A DNA stretch of 64,000 nucleotides from Bifidobacterium biavatii DSM 23969. Lineage in GTDB: Bacteria; Actinomycetota; Actinomycetes; Actinomycetales; Bifidobacteriaceae. Of this stretch, positions 8,685 to 18,006 are shown in pieces. The stretch is taken from contig NZ_JGYN01000009.1 in NCBI RefSeq assembly GCF_000741165.1, positions 1 through 64,000 of the forward strand. Reading direction: 5' to 3'. Below the pieces are notes generated by a model. That model did not search any database, was not told the DNA's origin, and worked only from the letters and a program-made list of their open reading frames with translations. The first letter of the stretch is position 1; every line of letters starts with the position of its first letter. A program made the position numbers and the translations under genes.

Positions 8685-10016
8685 TCAGGCCTTGGCCGCG
8701 GCCATCGCGCGCAGCTGGCGGTCGGTGTGGAACGGGTCGCCGCCGACATCCTGATCGTCCTTCTTGATGACGAAGAAGCCGTAGATGAGCGCCGCGAGCA
8801 CGATCAGCGAGATCAGCCAGAAGGTGACGCGCGAGCCCATGTCGTTGTTCGGCAGCAGCGTCTTCATCTGACCGTGGAACCAGCCCAGCGGCGCGGAGAA
8901 GACGATCTGGCCGACCTGCGATGCGATCTGGAAGCCGACCATGTACAGCGTGGCCGACAGCTTGGTGTCGAAGTGCAGCGTGAAGTAGCGGAACGCCGGC
9001 AGGCAGAACAGCGGCACTTCGATGGAGTGGAACAGCTTGACGATGGAGACCATGACCGGGTCGTGGAACACGCCGCACAGACCGATGCGGGCGAACATGA
9101 CGAACGCGCCGAGCAGCAGCGAGTTGCGCACGCCGATCTTGCGCATGATGATCGGCACGACGCCCATCATCGCGGATTCGAGGAAGACCTGGAAGCCGTT
9201 GAGCGTGCCGTAGGTGGCCTGGCCGATTTCCGGCGTGGCGAACAGGTTGCGGTAGTAGACGGGGAAGAACTGCTGGTCGAACACGACGTAGAAGGTGTTG
9301 GTGAACAGCATGAATACGACGAGCACCCACAGGGTCGGCATGCCGAGCACGGCGACCATTTCCTTGAACGACGGGCCGGACTTCTCGGCCTGCGGGTCGG
9401 CGGCCTTCTGGAGTTCCGCCTTCTGCTCGACGGGCACCCAGAACGCGTAGATGCCGAGCATCGCGAGGCCGCAGATCGAGCCGACCCAGAAGTTGATCAT
9501 CGGGTTGACGTTGAACATGAAGCCGGCGCACAGGGCGACGATCGCGTAGCCGAAGGAGCCCCACGCGCGCGACTGGCCGTATTCGAAGTTGAACTTGCGG
9601 CTGTATCGCTCGGTGACGGCCTCGAGCAGCGAGCAGGCGGCCATGAAGCCGGATGACAGCACGATCGCGCCGATCAGCGCGCCGATCCAGCGCACCGCGC
9701 CGCCGGCCATGAGCATCGGATGGTAGACGAACTGGACGAACGGGCCGACGAGCGCTGCGATGACGGAGATGACGATCACGAGGTTGCGCTTGATGCCGAG
9801 CTGGTCCTGGATCGCGCCGTACGCGAACATGATGAGCATGGTCGCCACGGAGTTGATGGAGTAGATCCAGCCGATTTCGGTGTCGCCCAGGTTGAGCGAT
9901 TCAAGCCAAATGCGGAAGAACGACCACCACACGCCCCACGAGCAGAAGAACATGAAGATGCCGAACGAGCTTTGCAGATAGGAGGGGTTCCTCCATGCAC
10001 GGTTTTGTGCTGCCAT
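8685..10016 (-). CDS. Sucrose/oligosaccharide:H+ symporter (MFS, LacY/CscB family)
   Basis: The 443-residue protein has about 12 membrane helices and the oligosaccharide:H+ symporter architecture. The N-terminus SSFGIFMFFCSWGVWWSFF and the motif EYGQSRAWGSFGYA after helix 5 resemble LacY/CscB/ScrT proteins. Its context, with a GH32 enzyme downstream and a LacI regulator upstream, points to sucrose as substrate. The ATG is preceded by a GGGGGAAAGAG stretch. Expression is probably driven by the promoter at 10145-10173 and repressed by the LacI protein. Confidence 0.9.
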   Translation of the reverse strand: MAAQNRAWRNPSYLQSSFGIFMFFCSWGVWWSFFRIWLESLNLGDTEIGWIYSINSVATMLIMFAYGAIQDQLGIKRNLVIVISVIAALVGPFVQFVYHPMLMAGGAVRWIGALIGAIVLSSGFMAACSLLEAVTERYSRKFNFEYGQSRAWGSFGYAIVALCAGFMFNVNPMINFWVGSICGLAMLGIYAFWVPVEQKAELQKAADPQAEKSGPSFKEMVAVLGMPTLWVLVVFMLFTNTFYVVFDQQFFPVYYRNLFATPEIGQATYGTLNGFQVFLESAMMGVVPIIMRKIGVRNSLLLGAFVMFARIGLCGVFHDPVMVSIVKLFHSIEVPLFCLPAFRYFTLHFDTKLSATLYMVGFQIASQVGQIVFSAPLGWFHGQMKTLLPNNDMGSRVTFWLISLIVLAALIYGFFVIKKDDQDVGGDPFHTDRQLRAMAAAKA

Positions 10017-10347
10017 TGTTTCTCTTTCCCCCGAGACGGCCCGCTGCCGCGCGCTCCGTCGCCGTACCGTGTTTGTTGGATACTGCCGTAGCGGTTTGCG
10101 CTTGCGGGCTTCCGTGCCGCTCGTGCATGTGCGCTACACTTACAATGATAGAACGTCAAACGATTTACGTCAATCGATTGACGTACGGCGTGTCGTATTG
10201 CTGCGAGAGAGATGCAACGTTGCGCCGACGACGATCCCGACCGCCGGGATTGCGTGACGACGATGGACGCGGCGCGCGCGTCTGATACGGGTCGATGGTG
10301 CCGACGGTGTCGGCTTGGTTGGCGGACGTCGTCGGCCGGCACTGGGG
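10017..10347. other. Intergenic control region of the sucrose locus
   Basis: These 331 bp hold the permease promoter, two overlapping LacI-type operators and a further palindrome GCAACGTTGC near 10214-10223. A GCCGAC GGT GTCGGC hairpin near 10299-10313 could mark the end of the lacI transcript. No gene is evident. Confidence 0.6.
10145..10184 (-). promoter_or_regulatory. Permease promoter with tandem LacI operators
   Basis: On the minus strand, TTGACG (-35, plus 10168-10173) is followed by exactly 17 bp and then TATCAT (-10, plus 10145-10150). A perfect 18-bp palindrome ACGTCAATCGATTGACGT covers 10167-10184. An imperfect second copy, ACGTCAAACGATTTACGT, covers 10153-10170, and the two share four bases. 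Both have the central CG typical of LacI-family operators and together cover the promoter, so binding should repress it. Confidence 0.75.
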
Positions 10348-11391
10348 TCAGCCGCGCACGGACCCCTTTTCGATCAGCGTGCAGTGGATCTTCGCCGGAA
10401 TCGGCGCGTCCAGCGGCGGCAGGGGAGCGGTGGTCTTCGGCAGGGCGACATCCGCAAGATCGCGGTCTTCGATGAGCGACACGAGCTTCATCGTCGCCCA
10501 GTAGCCCATCTCGTAATGCGGCAGCTCGACCGTCGTCAGCTGCGGATAGAACGTCTCCGCGAACACGCGGTGATTGTCCACGCCGACCACGGAAATGTCG
10601 CGGCCCACGGTCAGTCCGCGCCGGGCCGCGCATTCGTACACGTACCATGCGCGCGCATCGTTGAAGCAGAAGAACCCGTCCGGATGCTCCCGGTCGAACA
10701 GGTCGCTCACTGCCTGCAGCGCCGGCCCGTTGTTGAGCACGCTGATCACGAGTGACTCGTCGTACGCGCGTCCGGCGTCCTCGAGCGCCCGGCGGTATCC
10801 TTCCGCGCGTCCAGTCTGTGCGATCATGTTCTCCGCGCAGCCGACGTATGCGATGCGTTCGCAGCCGGCCTGAACAAGCCGCGTCGTTGCGTCGTATGCG
10901 ATGCGGAACTCGTCCGGTTCCACGCTCGGATAGACACCGGCGCGATCGGTCGCGTCCACGAGCACGAGCGGATAGTCGCGCAGCACGTCCGGCACGTCGG
11001 CGTACCGGTTGGACATCTTCGCGTACATGAACCCGTCCACGCCGTAGCGTTTGAGCGCGGCGATCTCACTGTCCTCGTTCGCGCGCCCCTCTGTGTTGAC
11101 GGTGAGCAGCATGTAGCCGAGCGCGCTGGCCGCGTCCTGCGCGCCGAGAATGATGCCGCCCGCGTACGGCGTGGTGGCGATCTGCTCGCTGACGAAGCCG
11201 AGGATGCGCGTCTTGCCGGTGCGCAGCGAACGCGCGAGCGGGTTGGACTTGTAGCCGAGCCTCGTCGCCGTCTCACGTATCGTCGCGGCGATTTCAGATT
11301 TGACGCGGCCCTCGTCGCGATGGTTGAGCACGAGGGACACGGTGGATACCGAAACGCCGGTTTGTTTCGCGATTTCCTTCATCGTCGTCAT
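10348..11391 (-). CDS. LacI-family transcriptional regulator of the sucrose locus
   Basis: The 347-residue protein begins with a LacI helix-turn-helix (KEIAKQTGVSVSTVSLVLN) and hinge (GYKSNPLARSLRTGKT), followed by a periplasmic-binding-like ligand domain to the C-terminus. It lies upstream of the permease and hydrolase on the same strand, so sucrose or a product is the likely inducer. Start choice is uncertain: the first ATG and a second ATG three codons later (MKEIAK) both lack a clear ribosome site. An operator-like sequence directly before the start suggests autoregulation. Confidence 0.92.
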   Translation of the reverse strand: MTTMKEIAKQTGVSVSTVSLVLNHRDEGRVKSEIAATIRETATRLGYKSNPLARSLRTGKTRILGFVSEQIATTPYAGGIILGAQDAASALGYMLLTVNTEGRANEDSEIAALKRYGVDGFMYAKMSNRYADVPDVLRDYPLVLVDATDRAGVYPSVEPDEFRIAYDATTRLVQAGCERIAYVGCAENMIAQTGRAEGYRRALEDAGRAYDESLVISVLNNGPALQAVSDLFDREHPDGFFCFNDARAWYVYECAARRGLTVGRDISVVGVDNHRVFAETFYPQLTTVELPHYEMGYWATMKLVSLIEDRDLADVALPKTTAPLPPLDAPIPAKIHCTLIEKGSVRG

Positions 11392-11393
11392 AG

Positions 11394-11407
11394 GTCAAAC
11401 GATACAC
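11394..11407 (-). promoter_or_regulatory. Possible autoregulatory LacI operator
   Basis: Minus-strand GTGTATCGTTTGAC matches 12 of 14 bases of GTAAATCGTTTGAC in the operator at 10153-10170. It lies directly before the regulator start codon, where binding would block transcription or translation initiation. Confidence 0.5.
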
Positions 11408-11534
11408 CGATGATGTTCGATTGCGGACGCGCGGCGGTGCGATCGCGGCGCGTGTCGTGGAGGCGCTTTCGCACATCGCGGACGCTTGTTTCGGAGTGAG
11501 GCAAGTGTGCGAACGTATTCGCTGAATAATATAA

Positions 11535-11549
11535 AAACGTGACACGTTT
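11535..11549. promoter_or_regulatory. 15-bp palindrome AAACGTGACACGTTT
   Basis: The arms AAACGTG and CACGTTT are perfectly complementary around one base. It lies beside AT-rich promoter-like sequence between the divergent lacI and EPS genes. Its sequence differs from the sucrose operators, so a different regulator is likely. Confidence 0.45.
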
Positions 11550-11692
11550 CACAAAAGAATTCTTTGAAAATGATGGCAATACGGCGTTTATGTCACGACA
11601 CGCTGCTATCGCGCGCGTGTAGGGCTCCCGATACCATGGATAGGCCCCTTCCTCTTGAGGTGTATGGGGTGTGCAGTAACTAGGAGAGGAAG

Positions 11693-13249
11693 GTGCTCGA
11701 AGTGGCTGCTGACAAACCGGTTCGATACGCGTCCGGCATTGCCGAAGACTTCATGGACGCGGCCCAGCGGAGGCTCGCCCGCACCCTGTACTGGCGATCC
11801 ATGGTCAATGTCATGTTCATGGTCGCCGACGCGCTGATGTACGTGATTGCCGTGGTCGCGGTGCAGATGATTCGCGGCGATCTGCGCGATCTGAGCGCTG
11901 CTCGCGTGGACTGGTCGATCCCCATGGTCGCCGGCGTGCTGTGCGCGGCCATCATGTGGGTGATCAGCCTGTCTGTCGCCGGCATCTACCACCGCCACGT
12001 CATGGGCGACGGATATCAGGTCAACGTCATGATCCTCAAGGCCGGCATCATCTGCTGGTTCATCCAGTGCGCGCTCAGCTTCGTCACCGACATCGACCTC
12101 GCCCTGACCGGGCTCAACCTCGCGCTGGTGTTTGGCGTGGTGCTCACCATGGTCGAACGCATGGCGCTCAGACCCATCATCGCGCGCCGGCGGGAACGCG
12201 GCATGTTCTCCTACGCCACCGCCGTGGTCGGCTCCCCCGAAGGCATTCGCGACACGCTGCGCTTCCTCGGGCAGCGACAGCAGCTCAACTACCATCCCGT
12301 CGTCGTCTGCCCCATCCGCTGGAACGAACGCGCCAAGCGTATCGAAGCCGACCGCTCGTACGACGCGGCGGACTTTGCCGCGGACGGAACCCCGGTCGCC
12401 ATCATCGAATACGCGTCCACCCGGTTCACCGGCAAACTCGCAGAAGCCGGCGTGCAGACCGTGATGGTCTGCGACGTGCTCCACCGCTTCTCCGACGCGT
12501 TCAACACGTTCTCCGTACGCGTGGAATCGATGGGCATGGAGGTCGCGCTCATCACCTCCGCCGCGGACGCCGCCGGCCATGAAACGCAGATCCGCTCCAT
12601 CCAGGACACCACCATCCTCACGCTGCGCCTGCCCCAATACTCGGTCCCCACCCGCGTCGTCAAACGCATCTTCGACGTGGTGCTCTCCATCGTGGCGCTC
12701 GCCGCCTCGGCCATCGTCACCGTTCCGGTGGCCATCGCCATCAAGCTCACCGACGGCGGCCCGGTCTTCTACACCCAGAAGCGCGTCGGCCTGCGCGGCG
12801 AGCCGTTCAACATGATCAAATTCCGCTCCATGGTCGTCAACGCGGATGCGCTCAAGGCACAGCTCGCCAAGGAAAGCGGCCAGGAAGGCCGGTTCATCTT
12901 CAAAATGAAGGACGACCCGCGCATCACCCCCGTCGGCAAGTTCATCCGCAGGTTCTCCATCGACGAACTGCCCCAGTTCATCAACGTCCTGCGCGGCGAC
13001 ATGTCCATCGTCGGCCCGCGGCCGCCGCTGCCGGAAGAACACGAACGCTACAACCAGATCTACGCGACGCGCATGCTCGTCAAACCCGGCATCACCGGCC
13101 CATGGCAGGTATCCGGGCGCTCCGACCTGAGCGCCGAGGAAAGCGAGCGTCTCGACGTCTCCTACGTGCAGAACTGGTCGATCGTCGGCGACATCGTGCT
13201 CATGATGCGCACCGTATCGGCCGTCGCCATGCAGCGGGGAGCGTACTAG
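11693..13249 (+). CDS. EPS priming undecaprenyl-phosphate sugar-1-phosphate transferase
   Basis: This enzyme starts each EPS repeat unit by moving a sugar-1-phosphate onto undecaprenyl phosphate. The 518-residue protein has the WbaP/WcaJ-like layout: several N-terminal membrane helices (about residues 35-165), a central cytoplasmic domain, a last membrane helix near 325-350, and the catalytic bacterial-sugar-transferase domain. Motifs YTQKRVGLRG, MIKFRSMV, RRFSIDELPQFINVLRGDMSIVGPRPP and KPGITGPWQVSGR are visible. The GTG start follows AGGAGAGGA; a second GTG three codons later is possible. It is the first gene of the EPS cluster and usually marks it in bifidobacteria. Confidence 0.95.
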   Translation: MLEVAADKPVRYASGIAEDFMDAAQRRLARTLYWRSMVNVMFMVADALMYVIAVVAVQMIRGDLRDLSAARVDWSIPMVAGVLCAAIMWVISLSVAGIYHRHVMGDGYQVNVMILKAGIICWFIQCALSFVTDIDLALTGLNLALVFGVVLTMVERMALRPIIARRRERGMFSYATAVVGSPEGIRDTLRFLGQRQQLNYHPVVVCPIRWNERAKRIEADRSYDAADFAADGTPVAIIEYASTRFTGKLAEAGVQTVMVCDVLHRFSDAFNTFSVRVESMGMEVALITSAADAAGHETQIRSIQDTTILTLRLPQYSVPTRVVKRIFDVVLSIVALAASAIVTVPVAIAIKLTDGGPVFYTQKRVGLRGEPFNMIKFRSMVVNADALKAQLAKESGQEGRFIFKMKDDPRITPVGKFIRRFSIDELPQFINVLRGDMSIVGPRPPLPEEHERYNQIYATRMLVKPGITGPWQVSGRSDLSAEESERLDVSYVQNWSIVGDIVLMMRTVSAVAMQRGAY

Positions 13250-13376
13250 CGCATCGCACAGCATCGCACGGCATGCACCGACCCATCCGAACCGCGCCAC
13301 CGGCACCGGCGGCCCCAACGACCTTCAACGAATCAACGACATGCAACACGGAACCCGCAACAGTAAGGAACAGCAA

Positions 13377-14825
13377 GTGACCATCGCAGACATCCTCCAA
13401 ACGCTGAAAAAGCACCTCGCGGCGGAACTTGTGGTGCTGCTCGTCGTACTGGCCGGCGGCTTCGTCTACGTCAGCCGTCAGACGCCCCAGTACACGGCCA
13501 CCGCGCAGATGTTCGCCAGCTTCAACCACAACGTGAGCAGCGGCGATTCCAAAGACACGCCCACGCCCGGCTTCACGCAAATCCAGTCCGAATCCGACTA
13601 CGTGACCTCCATGCTCGGCACGCTGCCCACGCTCGTCACCACGCCGGCCGTGCTCGACCCGGTCATCGACCAGCTCAAGCTCGACACGACCGCGACCGCG
13701 CTCGCCTCGCGCATCACCATCGGCACGTCGTCCTCGTACTTCGTGAACATCGCCGTTAACGACACCGACGCGCAGCGCGCCGCCGACATCGCCAACGCGG
13801 TCGGCGAAAGCCTCAAGACGCAGCTGTCGGACGATTCGTACAGTTCCGAAAAAACGTACGTGCTCAGCTACCTCAACCTGTCCGTCGTCAAGGAGGCCGT
13901 TGCGCCCGGCGCGCCCAGCTCGCCCAACGTCAAGTCGTTCATGTTCAAAATGGCGCTCATCGCGCTGGTCGCCGCGGCCTGCGTCGGCATGGCCATCGAC
14001 GTGCTCGACAACCGCCTGCGCCAAATGGCCGACCTGCAGCGCATCGCCGACGCGCCCGTGCTCGGCACCGTCATGAAGGACCCCGAATTCCGCGCCGACA
14101 AGCCCGTCGTGGTCGCCAACCCCTCCGGCAGTGCCTCCGAAAGCATTCGCCGTCTCGCGCTCAACCTCGCATTCATCTCGCCCGACCGCACCAACCGGTC
14201 CAACGTGATCGTCATCACCTCCAGCGGCGCCAACGAAGGCAAAACCACCATCGCCGTCAACCTCGCGGCCGCGCTCGCCGAAAACGGCGCCAAAGTGCTG
14301 CTCATCGACACCGACCTGCGCAAGCCGTCCGTCGCCAAGCATCTCGGCCTCGACGGCACGGTCGGCCTCAGCCACCTGCTCACCGGACAGGTCTCTTCGT
14401 CCGAAGCCATCCAGCAGTACTGGAAGCCGAACCTGCACATCCTGCCCGCCGGCGAACAGACCACCAATCCGAGCATCCTCATCAACTCGAACGCCATGAA
14501 GACGCTGCTCGACAAGGTCTCCGGACTGTACGACCACATCATCGTCGACACCACGCCGCTACGAGTCGCCAACGACGCCGCCGTCTTCGCCAAGGACGGC
14601 GCGCGCATGCTGCTCGTCGCCAGCCAGGGCGTCACCATCAAGCGCCAGCTCAGGGACGCCGTGCAGGAACTCGCCATGATCGACGTGACCGTGGTCGGCT
14701 CGGTGTTCAACCAGATGCAGGCGCGCAAGGGCGGCGACGATTACTACTACTATTACAGCTACTCCGGCAAGGGGAAGGGCCATAAGGGCCTCGAACTGCC
14801 GTCGTTCGGCAAGGACAAGTCATGA
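13377..14825 (+). CDS. Fused polysaccharide co-polymerase (Wzz) and BY-type tyrosine kinase
   Basis: The protein controls EPS chain length and export. The GTG at 13377 is preferred because TAAGGA lies just before it; an upstream ATG at 13341 lacks one. The 482 residues contain a Wzz domain between two membrane helices (about 17-35 and 189-207) and a cytoplasmic kinase with Walker A SSGANEGKT (282-290), Walker A' LLIDTDLRKP (308-317) and Walker B HIIVDTTP (387-394). A Tyr cluster YYYYYSY (456-462) is the likely autophosphorylation tail. No partner phosphatase gene is visible in the cluster. Confidence 0.93.
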   Translation: MTIADILQTLKKHLAAELVVLLVVLAGGFVYVSRQTPQYTATAQMFASFNHNVSSGDSKDTPTPGFTQIQSESDYVTSMLGTLPTLVTTPAVLDPVIDQLKLDTTATALASRITIGTSSSYFVNIAVNDTDAQRAADIANAVGESLKTQLSDDSYSSEKTYVLSYLNLSVVKEAVAPGAPSSPNVKSFMFKMALIALVAAACVGMAIDVLDNRLRQMADLQRIADAPVLGTVMKDPEFRADKPVVVANPSGSASESIRRLALNLAFISPDRTNRSNVIVITSSGANEGKTTIAVNLAAALAENGAKVLLIDTDLRKPSVAKHLGLDGTVGLSHLLTGQVSSSEAIQQYWKPNLHILPAGEQTTNPSILINSNAMKTLLDKVSGLYDHIIVDTTPLRVANDAAVFAKDGARMLLVASQGVTIKRQLRDAVQELAMIDVTVVGSVFNQMQARKGGDDYYYYYSYSGKGKGHKGLELPSFGKDKS

Positions 14826-16135
14826 GCCGGGGCAAGGGCCAAAACACTGGTCGTGCGGGCCGGGACGCCAGCCGGGACACGGGCCGCACGCGCGTGCTGC
14901 TCATCCAGGAGGCCATGGGCGGCTGCGGACGGCACGTGGTCGATCTGGTCAACGGACTCGACCCGGAACGCTTCGACGTGACCGTGATCTACGGCACGTC
15001 GCGCATCGACGACTACTACCGCGCCGCACTGCCCGGCATGTCGAAGCACGCGCGCATGATCCCGTGCTCCGATCTCGTGCGCGACATCAGCCCGAAGCAC
15101 GAGATGCGGGCGGTGCTGACCGTGGCGCGCGTCATGCGCGAATTCCGCCCCGACGTGGTCCACTGCCACAGCTCCAAGGCCGGCGTGATCGGACGCGCCG
15201 CCGTGGCCATGTGCGGCCGGTTCTACGGCGTCAAACGCGTGTTCTACACGCCGCACGCCTACTCGTTCCAGGCGCCCGAATTCAGCGGATCCAAGCATTT
15301 GGTGTTCGTGGCGCTGGAACGCTGGATGAGCCGGCGCATCACCGACACGACGTTCAACGTGTCGTCGGGGGAGCGGGACGCCGCGCTCGCCAAGCACGTC
15401 GACCGCCCGGACAAGTTCGAGGTCGTGTACAACGGCATCGCCGACGAGCCGGTGCCGTCACGCGCCGAAGCGCTTGCGGCGCTGGGCCTGGCCGACGTGA
15501 TTCCGGACGGCGCGCCCGTGGTGGGCGTGACCGCGCGACTGGTCGAGCAGAAGGATCCGATGACGTCGCTCGGCGTGGTGCGCCGGGTGATCGCGCTGCG
15601 CCCGGACACACACGTCGTGTACGTGGGCGACGGCCCGTTCGAGGACGAGATGAAACGCTACTGCGCGGCGCACGGCATCAGCGACCGCGTGCATTTCGCC
15701 GGATACCGCACCGACGCCGAGCACATCGTCGCCGCGTTCGACGTGTACCTGCTCACGTCGCTGTACGAGGGCATGCCGTATTCGCTGGTCGAGGCGCTGC
15801 GCGCCGGCGTGCAGATAGCCGCGACCGACACGGCCGGCAACGACGAGATCGTGCAGCCGATGGTCAACGGCATGCTGTTCCCGGTCGGCAACCCCGACAT
15901 CGGCGCGGGCGTGGTGGTCGACCTGATCGACCATCCGCTGCCGAAGCAGCAGGTGCGGCAGACGTATCTCGACCGATTCACCGTGGACCGGATGCTGGAC
16001 ACGATCAGCGCGCATTATCTGGGGGAGACCACGGCCGACGGCGGCGACGCTGCGAACGACGGCGCCGGCGTTGCCGTTGACGGCGACGCTGTGGATGAGG
16101 CTGATGCTGCGAACGACGGAAAGGACCCGCGATGA
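14822..16135 (+). CDS. EPS glycosyltransferase, family 4 (GT-B)
   Basis: The 437-residue protein adds a sugar to the EPS repeat unit at the inner membrane face. The N-terminal Rossmann fold starts at RVLLIQEAMGGCGRHVVDL with a Gly-rich acceptor loop. The donor-binding C-terminal half has VGVTARLVEQKDP, VYVGDGPFEDE and the GT4 motif SLYEGMPYSLVEALRAG. The C-terminal 35 residues are a low-complexity Ala/Asp tail. The start overlaps the previous stop by ATGA, and the end overlaps the next gene in the same way, so the genes form one coupled operon. The sugar specificity cannot be told. Confidence 0.9.
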   Translation: MSRGKGQNTGRAGRDASRDTGRTRVLLIQEAMGGCGRHVVDLVNGLDPERFDVTVIYGTSRIDDYYRAALPGMSKHARMIPCSDLVRDISPKHEMRAVLTVARVMREFRPDVVHCHSSKAGVIGRAAVAMCGRFYGVKRVFYTPHAYSFQAPEFSGSKHLVFVALERWMSRRITDTTFNVSSGERDAALAKHVDRPDKFEVVYNGIADEPVPSRAEALAALGLADVIPDGAPVVGVTARLVEQKDPMTSLGVVRRVIALRPDTHVVYVGDGPFEDEMKRYCAAHGISDRVHFAGYRTDAEHIVAAFDVYLLTSLYEGMPYSLVEALRAGVQIAATDTAGNDEIVQPMVNGMLFPVGNPDIGAGVVVDLIDHPLPKQQVRQTYLDRFTVDRMLDTISAHYLGETTADGGDAANDGAGVAVDGDAVDEADAANDGKDPR

Positions 16136-18006
16136 TCCTGTTCAAGCTCTGGTACCACTTCACCGGCCTGCTGCTCAAGGCGCTGTACAAGCTCGTGTAC
16201 GGCCGGCACATGCGCTGGGGGCGCAACTTCCACATGCGCAAGGGCTTCCAGGCCACGTGCGACCGCGCGGACGGTGGACGCACCGGCGACATCGTGATCG
16301 GCGACAATGTGTTCTTCAACAACGGCTGCGCCGTGCACGCGATGGAGTCCATCACCATCGGCAGCGAGACGATCTTCGGTGAAAACGTGCGCATCTACGA
16401 TCACAACCACCGTTTCGCCGACCCGACGCTCGCCATCAAGGAACAGGGGTATTCGACCGCTCCGGTGCATATCGGCTCGCACTGCTGGATCGGCTCCAAC
16501 GTGACCATCCTCAAGGGCGCGCGCATCGGCGACAACTGCGTGATCGGCGCCGGATGCGTGATCAGCGGCGACATTCCGGCCGGATCCGTGGTGCGCGCGG
16601 AAACCACGCTGCACATCGACCCGGTGCGTGCTGCCCAGCCGGCCGAGGGGACGCCCGGTGCTGTCGATCCCGCCGTCTCAGCCGTCGCCGAGGCTTCTTC
16701 CGAGGCTTCCTCCGCGACGCCGACTCCCGTGTCTTCCTTGCCTTCCGCGGCCCAGAGCCCCACCCGAGTGCTCGTGCTCGACACCGTCATGGACCGCGGC
16801 GGCGCCGAAACCATGATGATGAACTACCTGCGCCACATGGATCGCAGCAAGGTCACCTACGACTTCCTCGTCAACCGCGACTACCGGGCCGCCTACGAGG
16901 ACGAGATCGAGGCGCTCGGCGGGCGCGTGTACCGCATGTGCCCGATGTACCCGCAGTACTTCGGCCGATACAAGAAGGAGATCCGAGCGTTCCTCAAAGC
17001 GCATCCCGAGTATCGCATCGTTCACTCCAATCTCGAGGAGCGCAGCTACTTCGGTCTGCGCGAGGCGGCCAAGCTCGGCGTGCCCGTGCGCATCGCCCAC
17101 GCACACAACCGTCCCGTCGGCTTCGACGTGAAGTCCGTGTTCCGCGAATACTTCCGCCTGCGCCTGCCGCGCTACGTGACGCACATGTTCGCATGCGGCG
17201 AGGAGGCGGGCGACTGGCTGTTCGGCGCGAAGAACCGCGGTCGCGTCATCCAGCAGCGCAACGCCATCGACACGTCGCTCTACCGGTACGATCCGGCGGT
17301 CGCCGCTAAAGTGCGCGCCGAATTCGGAGCGGCCTCCGATACGTTTGTGCTCGGCCATGTCGGCAGGTTCTTCCCTCAGAAGAACCACGAGTTCCTCATC
17401 GACATCTTCGCCGCGCTGCACAGGATCCGCCCGAACAGCGAACTGTGGCTGGTCGGCGGCGGCGAACTGAACGACGAACTGAAGAACCGCATGCGCGAGA
17501 AGGTCTCCTCGCTTGGTCTCGACGACGCGGTCCGGTTCCTCGGCGTGCGCTCGGACGTGAACCGCATCATGCAGGGCATGGACGCGTTCGTGCTGCCCAG
17601 CCTGTTCGAGGGACTGCCCGTCACCATGATCGAAGCGCAGGCCGCCGGTCTACCGTGCACGATCTCCGACCGCGTGCCGGTCCAGTGCGACGTCACCGGC
17701 AACGTGCAGGTCGTGGCGCTGGATGCTGCCCCCGAAGAGTGGGCGAAGCGCATCCTCGCGCAGGCGGAATCGTATTACGGGGGCGATGCGACCGCTACCG
17801 GTGATGGTGCTGCGTACGCGGCCAAGCGCGGGCGCGGTCCGGAACTGGTCACCAAGACCGGTTTCGACATCACGGCCAATGCCGAGTGGCTGCAGCGGTT
17901 CTATCTGGACGAACTGGCCAAGGCGGAGCGTGGTTCCGCGGCGGAACGCGGTTCGGGACGGGGAAGCGTCCATTCGACCGCCCATACGGGAACGAGCCGC
18001 CGATGA
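16132..18006 (+). CDS. Fusion of hexapeptide acetyltransferase and GT4 glycosyltransferase
   Basis: The 624-residue protein joins two enzymes normally encoded separately. Residues 1-160 are a left-handed beta-helix acyltransferase with hexapeptide repeats (IVIGDNVFF, ITIGSETIF, VHIGSHCWIGSNVTIL, ARIGDNCVIGAG) and a DHNHRF motif at 90-95 carrying the likely catalytic His. Residues 165-210 are an Ala/Ser/Pro-rich linker. Residues 211 to about 600 are a GT4 domain with RVLVLDTVMDRGGAETMMMNY, GHVGRFFPQKNHEFLI and LFEGLPVTMIEAQAAGLP. It probably adds both a sugar and an acetyl group to the repeat unit. The frame is continuous through the linker, so this is not an artefact of annotation. Confidence 0.9.
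   Translation: MILFKLWYHFTGLLLKALYKLVYGRHMRWGRNFHMRKGFQATCDRADGGRTGDIVIGDNVFFNNGCAVHAMESITIGSETIFGENVRIYDHNHRFADPTLAIKEQGYSTAPVHIGSHCWIGSNVTILKGARIGDNCVIGAGCVISGDIPAGSVVRAETTLHIDPVRAAQPAEGTPGAVDPAVSAVAEASSEASSATPTPVSSLPSAAQSPTRVLVLDTVMDRGGAETMMMNYLRHMDRSKVTYDFLVNRDYRAAYEDEIEALGGRVYRMCPMYPQYFGRYKKEIRAFLKAHPEYRIVHSNLEERSYFGLREAAKLGVPVRIAHAHNRPVGFDVKSVFREYFRLRLPRYVTHMFACGEEAGDWLFGAKNRGRVIQQRNAIDTSLYRYDPAVAAKVRAEFGAASDTFVLGHVGRFFPQKNHEFLIDIFAALHRIRPNSELWLVGGGELNDELKNRMREKVSSLGLDDAVRFLGVRSDVNRIMQGMDAFVLPSLFEGLPVTMIEAQAAGLPCTISDRVPVQCDVTGNVQVVALDAAPEEWAKRILAQAESYYGGDATATGDGAAYAAKRGRGPELVTKTGFDITANAEWLQRFYLDELAKAERGSAAERGSGRGSVHSTAHTGTSRR

Larger units (their letters stand above)
11392..11692. other. 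Divergent intergenic region between lacI and the EPS cluster
   Basis: These 301 bp separate divergent transcripts. They hold the operator-like site at 11394-11407, the palindrome at 11535-11549 next to AT-rich promoter-like sequence (TATATTATTC on the minus strand), and a weak plus-strand promoter candidate (TTGAAA at 11564, 17 bp, TTTATG at 11587). No protein-coding gene is evident. Confidence 0.5.

Noticed and set aside
11606..13318. 570-codon minus-strand frame opposite the priming transferase
   Set aside because: It is a shadow of the phosphotransferase gene, which has all family motifs.
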